Shown here piece after piece: positions 23,620 through 36,100 of a stretch of DNA of 64,000 nucleotides. The DNA is from Branchiostoma floridae (lineage: Eukaryota; Chordata; Leptocardii; Amphioxiformes; Branchiostomatidae). Made by a program: the position numbers and the translations under genes. The DNA is taken from NCBI RefSeq assembly GCF_000003815.2, contig NC_049996.1, forward strand, positions 9,839,481-9,903,480, read 5' to 3'. Within the stretch, counting starts at the first letter, position 1. Each line of letters begins with the position of its first letter. The notes below the pieces were generated by a model. The model was not told the origin of the DNA, made no database searches, and saw nothing but the letters and a program-made list of their open reading frames with translations.

Positions 23620-26600
23620 ATGTACGAGAAAGAGGAAGGAGAGGAAGGGCCAAAGAGCTCCTTCGTAACCTACCTGTCCGAGGGAGACAAGCTTTTCGAC
23701 AATGGAGAATACAGAAAAGCTCTCGAGAGCTACAGCACGGTATGAAATCTGGAAAACCACTCAAGGGGTCATTCATAACTATGGAGTGACCTCTTCTATT
23801 TGGTGTGCTCCTGTCTCTTCTGCGTCTGTCTTGTCCTTCGCAACGCTTCTATGGTTTCTATTGTTGCCCTCTGACCATCTCGGTAGCAACGGAGTCACGA
23901 AAATGAACTTATTCCAGGCGATTATCAGAGTATAAATATTTAAAACCCAAGCTCCCCTCCCTCCTTACCCTAACACAGGAATCCACGATACCCTGGATGA
24001 AAACTTTACAACCTGTACAGAATTGCGTGCCGTGGTTGTCACTTCTGATAATTGGTATCACCAATCAATTCATTAACGGCTTAGATGTCGTATCAAAGGT
24101 TTGTGTATTGGTCAAGCCTTCATAAAGGAAAAGGTAGTCTCAGTAATAATTTAACACATGATCCCTTTGATTTTGCCATAACAACCAAAAGGCAGCCAGC
24201 GACTATGCATAACCATGAAAATTAGAGGGTAGGGCTTAGCGAGAGGAAATTGTGTTGGTTGTTGAGAGGCGTTTCCACGATCCCCGTGACTAAGTAACCG
24301 CGGTAGGTGGAGAGTGGTTTGAATGGGTCACTTCATCGGGCGACCACGAGACATGGCGGAGACCCAGGCGATCTTTCGTGCAAATGTGTACCCAGAATTC
24401 TCCAAATCAGACCCGAAATCAGTGGAAAAGAAAGAGGAAGAAGTCAAACCGAAGGTGGTTTATGACCCGTTGACGGAACAGCACAGGTTTGATTCGTATG
24501 TCGGCGAAGCAGAGATTTTCTACAAGAGAGGGGAGCATGATAAATCCATCGCCAGCTACTCTTCGGTAATCTGTCTTCTTCTTAAGTAATCCTTCCCATC
24601 TTCTTAAATGGCTGTCTTGCTGTGACAATAGAAATTTCCTTGGAATTTCTTACAGCTATAACCTCCAGGAAGGTGATTTGAATGCAGGGGAAATTTTGTA
24701 CCACATTGATTTTTCTCGAGTTGTGAAGGATTTTTGTTTTACCAACTTTTGGGTGTGTTCTGTTTTGTTTTGGACTTATATTTTAGACCATCATTGACAG
24801 TGATGGAATGTTGCCTTATCATTGGGAAAAATCTTATTGTGGGCCTGGCAGAGACTGGACAATGAAGTCAGACTCACTGTAACACACCAGTGGTAGAGTA
24901 TGCTGTTTGGTCGATTCACAATCAAAAGGATATGGCTACCTTTAAAGTACCTTATGAAGGAAAAAGTTAGAAATGATGGGTAGAAAATTTAAGTTACTGT
25001 CTGACTCCAACCAATAAATGATGTGTATGTAACTGATACTTGTACTGTACAGATGAAATATTTCATATGTTGACGAACATCTGTTTTTTTCTTCTTTTAA
25101 AAATGTCCCTCAAAGCATGTCAATTGCTAAAAGTCTCAATGTAATCTCACATCCAAGAAACAGGGTGGTATCATAGTAACTATAAGAAAATATGTTGCTG
25201 GTGCAATTATAATCTAGCTGTAATAGTTCTAGAAAAGCTGATTATAATGATGTAATTTAAGTAACCAATGGTTTTCCCAGGAATTTTCCCAGGGTTTGAA
25301 TAGATGGATCTGGTTTTGTAAACACTGTACAAGGCCAGAAATCCTCATTAATATTTCAGTACTAATCCTTCCTTTGTGATTGTGTCTAACAGTCTCTTTT
25401 AGACAGAAGTTAGTTCTGTGACAGTCTTGCATTTGAGATAAATATCTGCACTGTATCATTCAGCGCAACTGTGTCACTGTTCATAATGCATTTTTCCATA
25501 AGGTATTAATAGATACCACAGTCAACAAAATAGGAATAGAAAAGACAAGCTGTTTTCCAAATAATTTTAGACTTGCCCTATGTGTTACCAACATTCTGTA
25601 CCAGTAATTTATGCATGTGCCACTGGTGAAAACACTACATTCTGTGCACTTAAAATGTCCTCAAGATCTCATGCCAAATCTAGTCCCTAGCAGTGCATGG
25701 ATATTGTTGTTTTAAAGCCTATCAGGAATTTTGCTGGCATTATACAAGTCCTTCTTTGCTTGACAAAACAGACTCAGCGATTTCAATATTTTACTCTCTC
25801 AGTATGTGACATTTTTCTGATATTTTTCCTACACATGTACAGGCACTGGAAATTCAGCCAGAGGACAAGACATGTCTGGTGGCCAGGGCGAAATGTTACC
25901 TCGCTCTCGGGGACTCGGATGCAGCGCTGCGAGACGCAGAGGCAGCACTGAAGGATGACAAAGAGTACATCAAGGTACGGTTACACAGTTTCCAAACTGA
26001 GTGTAAATCCCCCAACAGGGACTCTTGATAAATGCAAGTCATGCATGTTGAAAAATTTGCAGGGAATTATTGCAAAAGGGGCAAGTTAACAGTGCATTGT
26101 GCTTCTTTACTGGCTATCAGTTTTGAGCAATTTTTGCTCACTTTTGCACTTTTGAGTTTTAAGAGAATTCTGTACAAACATGCTTGGGTAATAATGCCCC
26201 TATGTTCCAACACACCCCAATGTTCCGATACCCCTAGTATGTTCCAACAAAAAAAAAAAAAAAAAAAACACCCAAACTATGTTACATACATTGTAATTAA
26301 CATGCATGTTGGGGCACCAGAACAAATAAGTATTGGGAGAGGGGAATGTCTGGCATAGTAATGCCCCCTCATGTTAGTGTATCCTAAGCTCCATTTCCAC
26401 ACTTCATTGTAAATTTTCTAGAACCCCAAGACATTTTGTTGATTTTCCTCATATTTCCACAGGGTTTGCTGATGAAAGCAGAGGCTCTGTACTCCAAGGG
26501 TGACTTTGAGCACTCCCTGGTGTTCTACCACCGCGGGCACAAGCTGCGTCCTGAAGTGGACGAGTTCAGACTGGGCATCCAGAAGGCACAGGAGGCCATC

Positions 26601-29600
26601 AACAACTCTGTCGGCAGTGAGTCACTAGCACACAATGATCTAGAGTAGTAGTAGTCCACTGTGTCCTGCTGCTGCAGTGGTCTGGACACCCTGCAGCTGC
26701 AATCAGTCTTTCTTCAACTCTCTCCACTTTGTTCTGTTCATCGCGAGCTTCCTTAGCTCCCGTAGTTTTCTTTCTGACCGCAATGGTCCTAATTCTGCTG
26801 GGCAGGTGTGTTGGTTGGCATTCTCAGTACGTGTCCAAACGTAGCCCATCTTTCGTGTTTCACTTTTGTTGACAGCAGGCTTGTGTTGCACAGCTTATGA
26901 TGATCTAGTTTTAGCCTTCTGTTGTCTACCATCCAATGCTAAGGGCTTGTTTGAACCTTTGCCATGGTATTTGAAATTTGTAAATGACTACAAATATCTA
27001 TGGCCTTACTGAAGCCTTTGGCTGAAGCTGTTGAATATTCACTTTTTTTTTTCTTTTATCCATTTAGCTCCAAGTTCAGTGAAGCTTGAAAACAAGGGGG
27101 ACACTTCATTCCTGAACAAGCACGAAGATGTAAGTACACAAACTCACCACATCCTATGACAACTTTCTTAACTTCATTACTTATAAGACTAAGGATCTAA
27201 ATAAAAGAGACTTTTACGAATCAAAATTTTTTGACATCAATATGATTAAGTTAGGTTAAAAGAATACTTAGGAGCAAAAACAGCAGGTTAAAAAAAACCT
27301 TCAAAGTGAAAATTGTTAATCATGATAAAAAAATTGTTGTTACAGAATAAGAAAGCAGCTCGGCGACCAGCGTACCAGAAACCACAGAAACAAACAACAC
27401 AGAAGAGCAACAAACAGAAGCCAAAACCCAAGGAAAACCAGAAGACAATCAAACAGCTCCTTGGAGAATTGTACGCTGACAAGGAGTATCTGGAAAAACT
27501 CCTCAAGGATGAAGGTGAGACATCTTTAGGAGGAAGCAAAGAATAAGCATACCATGTAAAAAAATATTTAAAAAAATCTGTCATTTTCAACTGTGTTTTT
27601 GTGTCATATATCTACAACAGTTGATTTGTTAAATGCTCTCCTTAAACCATTTTGAGATATTTTGTATCATCTTAATGTACGGAATATAGCAGTTTTTTCT
27701 TCTGAGATATGAACTTGGTATGCACTATTATTTTTATCAAACTATTCATTACAAACTATTTCCAAAACTGTCATCAAAGTATACTATATGCATGTAGCTG
27801 TATGCTTTTAAGAGATGAAGGGCAATTCCAACCAAAGCTTGGAGCTTAACCAGAAACTTGTTGTCACTCTTCTAAACAGACTTGATCAAGGGAAGCTCGC
27901 AGACTGGCATGGCAATCTACGAGCTTGTCACGGACGGAATCCAGTACTTGGACACGAGAACGGAGTTCTGGCGCCAGCAGAAGCCCATGTACGCCCGGAA
28001 ACGTGACAAGGTGGTCGCTCGCCAGGGCTTCCAGAGACAGAAGAAACCACGAGTGAGGGAAGCCGCGGCTGACCCTGCTAACTACATCCTGAAAAACCTG
28101 GAAGAAATCGATCAGGGTAAGGGATTAGTGGTTATCTTTGTATGAAACACAAGATGAGTAAGGGATTAGTGCTTAGTTAGTTAAACGCACGACAAGGGGG
28201 CCCTTTGTCTTCGGAAAGGGAAATTTTATTTTGACAAAAAGATTTAACAACAGTTTCAGCACCAAGGTCAGTACACACTTTGAAATGGCCTTGCAACTGA
28301 TGCATAAGATTGGAGCCTTCAGCTATCATTTGATGCTGCACATTAGCTAAGGAAATTAAGCAGCCCTTCTATACACACAGATTTTGACACTACCAACCCA
28401 AAAGATCATGTCAAGAGCTTGAACAAGGCTCCAATACCTACAGATACAGCCGTACAATACCCATCCTTTCAACTTTGTATTGTAATGATTGCAAGAAAAT
28501 CTCAATGTGCACTGTCCTTGGTGCTGAAAATGTATGTATAACTTTTGTGCCTGCATGAAAATTTCACGTGAGAAGACAGTGGACCCACAGTGAAATAATG
28601 ATAACATGTTGAATATAATGATATCATACAAATCTTGTTTCTCAACATGATATAATCTTGTACCTATTGGGAGTTGGACCCATGTTTGTAGAGTTGAAGA
28701 GTGTGCAAGCTACCCCTGCATCCTGACTACTATCTAACAATGTGCTGTTCTCTATAGCCCTGGCAGAAGGCAAAGCAGAGGAGAGTCTGAAGCAGGCTGA
28801 GAAGACGCTGAAGACAGTTGACAGTTGGTCGGAGGATGACGTCCCCAACAAGCCTGATGTTGTAGGAAATCTACACAGCTGTATAGGTAAGGAACTGTTC
28901 TTTATACTACCACCTCCCCATTCTTCTTGTAATTGTCCTTCCATTATTTGTTCAGCTGTTAACAAACAGCTAGGGTTGCCCAACTAGCCAGGGGCTATTG
29001 CCAAGAGCTAACCCTGGGAGGAAAAGTACATGTTACATATTATATACAATCACTAACATTAGCTATTAAACAATAATGGTTACAAATTTACATCATATAT
29101 TACATGTATACAATCTGTACATGCTAAAGTCCTTCCATTAAGTCTGGCTCTTTTCATTGTTCATCTTAATAACTGTGGTATTTTTACTGATTCTAACAAG
29201 GATTTGTTTGTTGTGTTTGCAGGCAATGCACTGCTGGAGTTAGGAAAGATGGGAGATGCTTTACAACATCACCAGAAGGATATGGACATGGCAGAGAAAC
29301 AGTGAGTAGTCTTTCCGTCATGCATCTCCTCATGGAAAATATGATATTTTGGATGATCTTTTACCTACAAATCAAAGTACAGAGGCACATTTTTTTGTGT
29401 CTGCTTCCAGAAGTAACATGACACGAATTGGTTTCAATTTTTTCTATTCTTAAGTTTTGTAGACTAGCTTGCTGTAGAATAGGTTAGAGTCAATATCGCA
29501 TTAAATCCAGTATTATACCTTACCAGAGACTTCTTGACCTTATTTGTGCGAACAGAAGTTTTATTCAGTTTTTACGACAGCCACTAGATGTAATTTATGT

Positions 29601-31697
29601 TGATTAACAAATCCTGTATCTTTGTGTTGCAGTAATCTGGAGGATGCCCGATCGCGAGCCCTCGACAACCTCGGCAGAGTGTACGCAAGGATGGGCAAGT
29701 TTGAGAAGGCAATTGAAAAGTAAGATTTCGGAAGCAATGAAATCTTCTTGTGGAATTACATCATATGTAATGATATATAGTAGTTTATTGCAAATTCTTG
29801 CCTGAGGGTTAATTGCAGTTAACATAAGAAGGGGACAAACATGTAAGACAAACGAGTAGAACAGTATCGAATATGTCAACTTTAGTCTAAAAGCTCTAAA
29901 CTGTAACTTGTTGGGTTAGACTTCTTTTCCTGAGATAGTGGAAGCTACTTTTTCTATAATGTGTGGGTTCTGTGATGTTATAGCATGAATAATAGCATCC
30001 ATGAATGCTTATTACCAGCACCTCCTATCAAAATATCTTTGAACTGCACTTGGATTCATTTGCATCATTCATTCCTTTTCTTTCTATAGCTGGGAGCGCA
30101 AACTACCTATGGCAAAGACTCCTCTAGAGAAGACCTGGCTGTACCATGAGATTGGGCGCTGCAACCTGGAGCTAAACGAGAACGACGAAGCTCACAAGTA
30201 CGGTGAGATGTCCTTTGCTGAGGCCCAGGAGGCCGAAGATGATGTCTGGCAGCTGAACGCAAGTGTTCTGATCGCTCAGGCAGAAGGTTGGTACTGTCAT
30301 GTTTATTTCATGTAGCGTTAGTTCACCTTTATCCGCGGATAACCTATATCCGTTGTTTCTAAAAACACGGTACTTATGGACATTATGTCGACGGATGGCG
30401 GTTCCAAACTATACAACTGTGAAAATGTTGCAATTTGACATTGCCGTCCATTTACTTGATGTCCCTACATATCTTATGTTTAGAAACAACGGATATAGGT
30501 TACCCCGCGGATAAAGGTGAATTAGCGTTAAGCATGGAATGATAATGTTTCATATTTGTTTTCCCATTTATGTTTGTACCATAAGGATGTACACTGACTT
30601 TGATTGATCAAATGACAATCATTGTAGACCTTGTCCAATGCAGGATATTCTTTTCAAGAAGTGCATCTTTCATGAAAACATGGAATGATATTGTCGGATA
30701 CTTAGTTTCCTATTTATGTCTGTACAATCCACAGGAGACCATGCCAATACTGCCAAAAATTTGTCTTACAAGCAGCGACAATATTTGTGAATGCATAAAT
30801 CACTTGACTGTGTTGACAGAAATTTGGGAATGTGTGAATTATCCTGTAACTTACATAGCTCAACATACAGATTAAGAATTACATGACTTTGTATCTCCGT
30901 CTTATTGTTTTTAATTGTGTCCCATTTCTGTACAGTGAGACAAGGACAACTAGAAGGAGCGGTGCAGTCGTTTGAACGTTCGCTTGAAATGGCACAAGCA
31001 CAGGGAGACACGGCCGCAGAAGTCGCCATCAAGAGAGCTTTGGATGACGTCAACAACCGTATTGCCAAGAAAGAGAAGGACAGTCGACCGTCTTCCGCTG
31101 CAAAAGACCAGAAGACAGAGGATGATGACAAGAAAGAACCAGAGCCAGAGCCAGGTAAGAATGACTTGAGCAAATCACATATTCAAGAAAAACATGTTCA
31201 ATCTGACTAGGTTTCAATCTTATTGAATGATATTACTCTGTACACATGACAGTATAACATGTGTATCTTGTAGATAACATTGCTGTGATAACGTGTTATA
31301 TTCAGATGTTCACATGATGTTTTAGTATAAATTCATAGTCCTGCTTACTTTTTGTTCTGAATTTTTAAAAAATCATATCATTGTATCCCTGTCAATACAT
31401 TACGCAGTCACGTAGCTTGTCTTGGGGAGTTAAAAAAAGCTCTACCATTTTTGCTGTCACTTCAGATTTGATGTGATTTATCCATTTTAGACCCCAAAAG
31501 TATATGATTGTAATTTCTTGCTTTCTACAGAAGCAGATGCTAACTATGAAGAAGACTTTGACAAGGAAGATGACGTCAAAGAAGAAGAACCAGTTAAGGA
31601 GGAGACAGAGGAACCTCAGGAGGAGGAGCCAGCGGCAAAGGAGGGCGGGGCATCGCCTGTCCCGGAGTTTGAGGTCCAGGAGAAGGCGGATGAGTAG
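23620..31697 (+). CDS. ODAD4: Outer dynein arm docking complex subunit 4 (TPR protein 25)
   Basis: Twelve exons: 23620-23739, 25843-25974, 26463-26616, 27068-27129, 27346-27514, 27880-28116, 28758-28886, 29223-29301, 29633-29719, 30090-30286, 30936-31154, 31531-31697. All phases agree; CDS 1752 nt, 583 aa. N-terminal TPRs (about residues 13-120) include GDFEHSLVFYHRGHKLRP and IQKAQEAINNSVG. A central region carries KQLLGELYADKEYLEKLL and EFWRQQKPMYARKRDK, and a second TPR block includes RALDNLGRVYARMGKFEKAI and KTWLYHEIGRCNLEL. The tail is Glu-rich and shorter than in human (about 672 aa). These blocks are diagnostic of TTC25/ODAD4, which helps anchor outer dynein arms to ciliary doublets. 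The start at 23620 gives an N-terminus resembling vertebrate forms; a second possible first exon is listed separately. Confidence 0.95.
24353..24565 (+). CDS. ODAD4: Alternative first coding exon of ODAD4 (exon 1b)
   Basis: This exon opens at ATG 24353 (or 24323 in the same frame), within ACATGGCGGAG, and ends at a donor, TCTTCG/GTAATC. It encodes 71 residues in phase 0, exactly like exon 1a, so it can join exon 2 in place of 1a. Its last 26 residues (FDSYVGEAEIFYKRGEHDKS onwards) align without gaps with the end of exon 1a (FVTYLSEGDKLFDNGEYRKA onwards), about 9 of 26 identical, giving the same first TPR helix. The N-terminal part (about 45 residues, Lys/Glu-rich) is different. Use of 1b would give a 614-aa protein from a separate promoter. 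Its use is inference. Confidence 0.7.
26695..26900 (-). mobile_element. Possible LINE tail fragment
   Basis: A minus-strand frame ends with LRELRKLAMNRTKWRELKKD. This resembles the RDRTKWR-type segment often seen at the C-terminus of non-LTR retrotransposon polyproteins. It is only about 60 codons, lies in an ODAD4 intron and has no reverse transcriptase core. Weak call. Confidence 0.3.
30316..30530. mobile_element. MITE family A, copy 1
   Basis: It begins GTTCACCTTTATCCGCGGAT and AACCTATATCCGTTGTTTCT, and ends with the inverted arm (AGAAACAACGGATATAGGTT, then CCGCGGATAAAGGTGAA). CGTTA sequences flank both sides. Two other copies occur in this window (35404-35602 and 39490-39685). No open frame; a non-autonomous DNA transposon of unassigned superfamily. 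It starts about 30 bp after ODAD4 exon 10. Confidence 0.85.
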
Positions 31698-33199
31698 GGG
31701 GGAGATGAGTTCTGGGATATGGACATTCCTACAGAAGACGACGAGGACAACAAAAAGAAACAGAAAATATAAAAACAAATTGAAGTCATACGATGACCAA
31801 AAAACACTAAGCAATCAGTTATTACTGTCATACAAATAACATTTTGTACAGAAATCCATCTGTGCATTCATTGAGAATGTCATCTGTAGCATTTAAGAGC
31901 CAGACAGCCAACTTTGAATAATTCAAAGCCCATAAAAATGCTCTTGTTGTGTGGGGACCGTTCATTTGACTACATAGAGAGTAGTGACCAACAGAACCAC
32001 TTGATTAGAGTACTGTTACAATGTTGCCTATCCTCCTCTAATGTGTTGTGAAAAATGAACAGTCCCCTTTGCTTAAGACAGTCCTAACTTCTGTATCTCC
32101 CTTTACTCATTCCAGTCCCAAGAACAATATAGGAACTAGTCAGCAAGAGTGCTATAGGATTCCGAAGTGCTTGGATCTAGTATCAACATTGTATTTTGTA
32201 AATATACTGGTTATTAAGTGATCAGAAAGATCTATGCAACCGGCTATTGTGAAATGTTTGTACAGAATATAAGAGCCACATTCAAGTGAAGACTAATAAT
32301 CAGATATAACGTTACTAATTATAACCAGTGCTGAGCAATTTGGAGAGTTTGAATTCTACAATTACCTCCAGTTATCATTGCCAGAAGGCATTTACTCCTT
32401 GTTTATGCTATGTTGATAATCAACTGTATTTTCTTATATCTTGTGGTGGATTTTCCAATGAGATGCTGCTTGGGTGATGTGAATATTCAATGAAAATCTC
32501 AACTTGTATATTGCAAAATCGTTTTGCCCTACTTCAGTTCTGTTTGTTCACATGCAGTTTCTGTACACATTATGCAAAATAAAATTTATTTAGAACATAT
32601 TTCTGTTGCATATTTTTGCTTGGGTGATATTTGCATACATGTAGTAAATGTTAAGTTGCTTTGCAATGTACCATACAGGAGACGTCAGTTGTGTTGACGT
32701 CATGTCACCAATAAATCCAGTTATTCACTGACCTTAAGGTAACAACTCATGTTACCTTTACTGTCATAGACTTCAACCACTATTTGTATATCATATCCCC
32801 TTGAACATACCTGATAAGTGTGAGACAACTTTGTCACAGACATTTACGCCAGTAAAGCAACAGCAAAGTTCAAACCCATCTTACCTGTCAGTGACAAATT
32901 TCAACCACTATTGCATATTCAAGAGAAATACCCGTTAACTATGAGACAAATTCTCATTTTATGTACAGGACTTTCAATCAACATGGCACGTTTGCTGTAT
33001 CATGGGGACATGTGCTGCAGATTGCGCTCGCCTCGACATAAGAGGAGTCTTTCTATTGGATAGAAATTGCCAGTTCGGACTTAGTAGAAGCGTTAGCCAA
33101 TAGCAGCTGAGTTTGTAAATACTGAGTTTATGGACACCTTCTCAGCCACAATATCCCGTGACAACATTTTAGGAGGTTGGTCACCTGTTCTTTAGCTGG
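31698..33199 (+). terminator. ODAD4 3' UTR and intergenic DNA
   Basis: The sequence after the TAG at 31695-31697 is AT-rich and non-coding. AATAAA at 32578-32583 is a good poly(A) signal about 880 bp after the stop. From about 32700, a roughly 130-bp segment with TTCAACCACTATT is loosely duplicated (32776 and 32897). The last 300 bp probably hold the promoter of the trefoil gene. Confidence 0.55.
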
Positions 33200-36100
33200 A
33201 TGGCAAGTGGCATTAACTTCTTGACGGTGTACATAGTAGAAGGCGGCGAAGCTGAAGACGTCGAGGAAAAGGAAAAGAAAGAAGAGGACAACGCAGAGGA
33301 AAAGAGCGAAGGCTATTTAGAGGGCCTAGAAGTTATTTCCGAAGACGAGGAAAACGTAGAGAAGGAAGAAGAAGAAGACGAGGAGGAGGAAGGACGAAGG
33401 ACTGCTAAACAAAACGCCACTATCGCCGTCATGGTCGTTCTTAAGGTTTTCGGGTTCGCCTTATTTATCAACTACATTGTCAACGTCGCCGGCCAGAAGG
33501 GTAAGTTGATCTATAGTATACAGTTATTTTCATTACGCCAAATACTCAAGCTGGATGTGATTTTGGAAACACTCAGGAAATTTTGTTGGAGAGCAGGTTT
33601 TGTACCCTATCGATTTATACGTAAAATTATTACACTACTTTACTTTGACCTCCAAGAGTTCAAGGAGTAAATGCTGTTATTTTGAAATTAAGAGTATCAA
33701 GAAACAGCTCCGCCTAGACTTTGTGGTCTTGGACGCGAATAAGAAAACAACTTGAATATTGAGAGTAAAGGCTAGATCATGGTGCTATTTCGTGTGGGTG
33801 CAAAAGTGGTATGGACACATTCCATACGGTATGGAATGTTGTGTTTCTCCGTCAAGTTTCCGTTTTGAGAATCAGAGATAGAATTAGTAGAGTTAAAATC
33901 ACACATAACAAGTCACTACTTGTCTCACATATAGTGCCTTTTATGTTTTATTGCCCGCTATTTTGTAGTTAACGTACGTCACGTACGTCACAGGTGCTTT
34001 AAACCCCTGTCACACGTAGGCGCCAATGACCATATGGCCTCCCGTGAACAGGCTTATCTCTTGTTTGGAGTTGTCAATCTTTAAAAGTCGTCTGCGTCAG
34101 CCGACTACGAAATTTAAAGAAAAGTAAAAGTCTTATTCTTGGATCTGGAATAGGCTAGGATGGATACCGGCTACTTGTAACACTCCGTTGGGGAGCGGTC
34201 GGGAACATGAGAATCATGAGAAGGCCCCGAATGTGTGACTGATAGCGGCGTTAGAAATGTTTTGTCGTTCAGGTTGGGCATGCCGTCTGTAATACTACTT
34301 TGAAGTGTACCAAATTCTTAGCTTCAGCCAAGAAAAGAATCCCATCCGCTTTTATAGTGTGGCTGATTGAGCCTGAGTTTTACAGAATGGTGAAACACAA
34401 TTTTGCACTGCGTCACAGAGTGCCGTGAGATGATAAACTATGGAGTTGATTGGACGCATTCTTGGCCTTATCGTAAACAAGTACGGAAGAAATCTCCTTG
34501 ATTGGAATTTATGGCACTGTCTGCTCCTGACACACACATGCCCAAATACGTCATTAATGACGACATTACACTGATTACAGTGAATTTGCCCCTTTTGGGG
34601 TATAGTATGGCGAAGGTTGATCACTGTTCTTGGTGCTGATTGGCTGTTTTGAATCGTGAGCCTGTCCTTTATTCTGAATGATTGTTTACATCTGAACACC
34701 ACGTTGAGTAACGTTTCGACAGAACGTATCGTATAAGGTAGTTTTTGCGTATTCACGATAATATCTATAACGTTATACGTTTAAAATCTTGTGTCGGAAT
34801 TTCAAAAGATATGACATGCAACGGACGAAATTCTGATGCAACGTCGACCAAACACCCATCGAAAACTGTGACGAATTCTTTAGCACTGCAAGACAACTCC
34901 CGTAAATGTCTGATAACACGTTACAAATAAGGAACCATGCTGGTCAGGGGTTAGAGGGTGTCTAGTTATTGTTGACATTTGACGTGACACTGATAAGTCC
35001 CACTGACGTGACACTGATAGGTTGGGCCCTGTAATTGGTGCTGATTAGCTGGTTTGAATTTTGGGACCTGTCCTTGGTGCTAATTGGCTGGTTTGAATTT
35101 TGGGACCTGTCCTTGGTACTGATTGGCTGGTTTGAATTTTGGGACCTGTCCTTGGTGCTGATTGGCTGGTTTGAATTTTGGGACCTGTCCTTGGTGCTGA
35201 ATGTGCTATTACCAACCATGAGGAAACCCACGTCGTTTTTACTGCCATGAAAATACTCCCTGAATAACACTACAATCTTTCATTGTAGAGAAATTAATAA
35301 GTATGAAAGAAGTGAGACTGATTTATATGTCAAACATCGCAGCCTAAATTCTGATTTGCGTTGTAGGGATAAACACTAAGTTCCTAGAGGTTGGAGGACT
35401 GTAACCTTAGTTCACCTTTATCCGTATGGTAACCTATATCCGCTGTGTTGCTAAACAGGGTATCCTGGGATATCGAGTCGACGGACAATAGTTTCAAATT
35501 GTATTATTTTCAAAATATTGCAGTTTGAAACCACCATCTGTCGACTTGCTATCCCTAAATACATTGTGTTTAAAAAGAACGGATAAAGGTGAACAAGGGT
35601 TAACACGTTAAAGTCCTCTTCTTCAGTATTTCAACCACGTTTCCTGAAACTCTGCCCGTGTAGCGTACGACTCGTGCAGCGTGCCGGGAGAGAAGCGGCA
35701 GGCCTGCGGTAGCTGGAAGACCAGCGAGCGGGAGTGTATCGACATGGGGTGCTGCTACCGCTCGCCCTTCAGCGTGCCGAACGCGCCCTGGTGCTACCAT
35801 ACAGCATCAGAAGAAGAAAGTGCGTTGGAATCGACATTACATTTCATAGTTGAAACATACTCATCTAATACAAAAGTATCTGATCTTTCCACTTTTAGAG
35901 GACCTAATGTTAACGTTATACCTGGCTGGTGAAGTCGTTAAATTGCACACCCCATTTGCCAGCGTAGTTCGTGCATTTATCATGTTGGTGCAATACTGCG
36001 AAGTTATCCAGCTGGACTGCACCGGATTGGGATTCGGGGATTCAGTGCAATTTGAGGAAGTGCGCGGTAATCCGCTATGCAATTAATTGGCTTCTACAGT

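Noticed and set aside
35035-35200. Spaced repeats that might suggest a CRISPR array
   Set aside because: Units abut with no unique spacers and lie in an intron of a eukaryotic gene.
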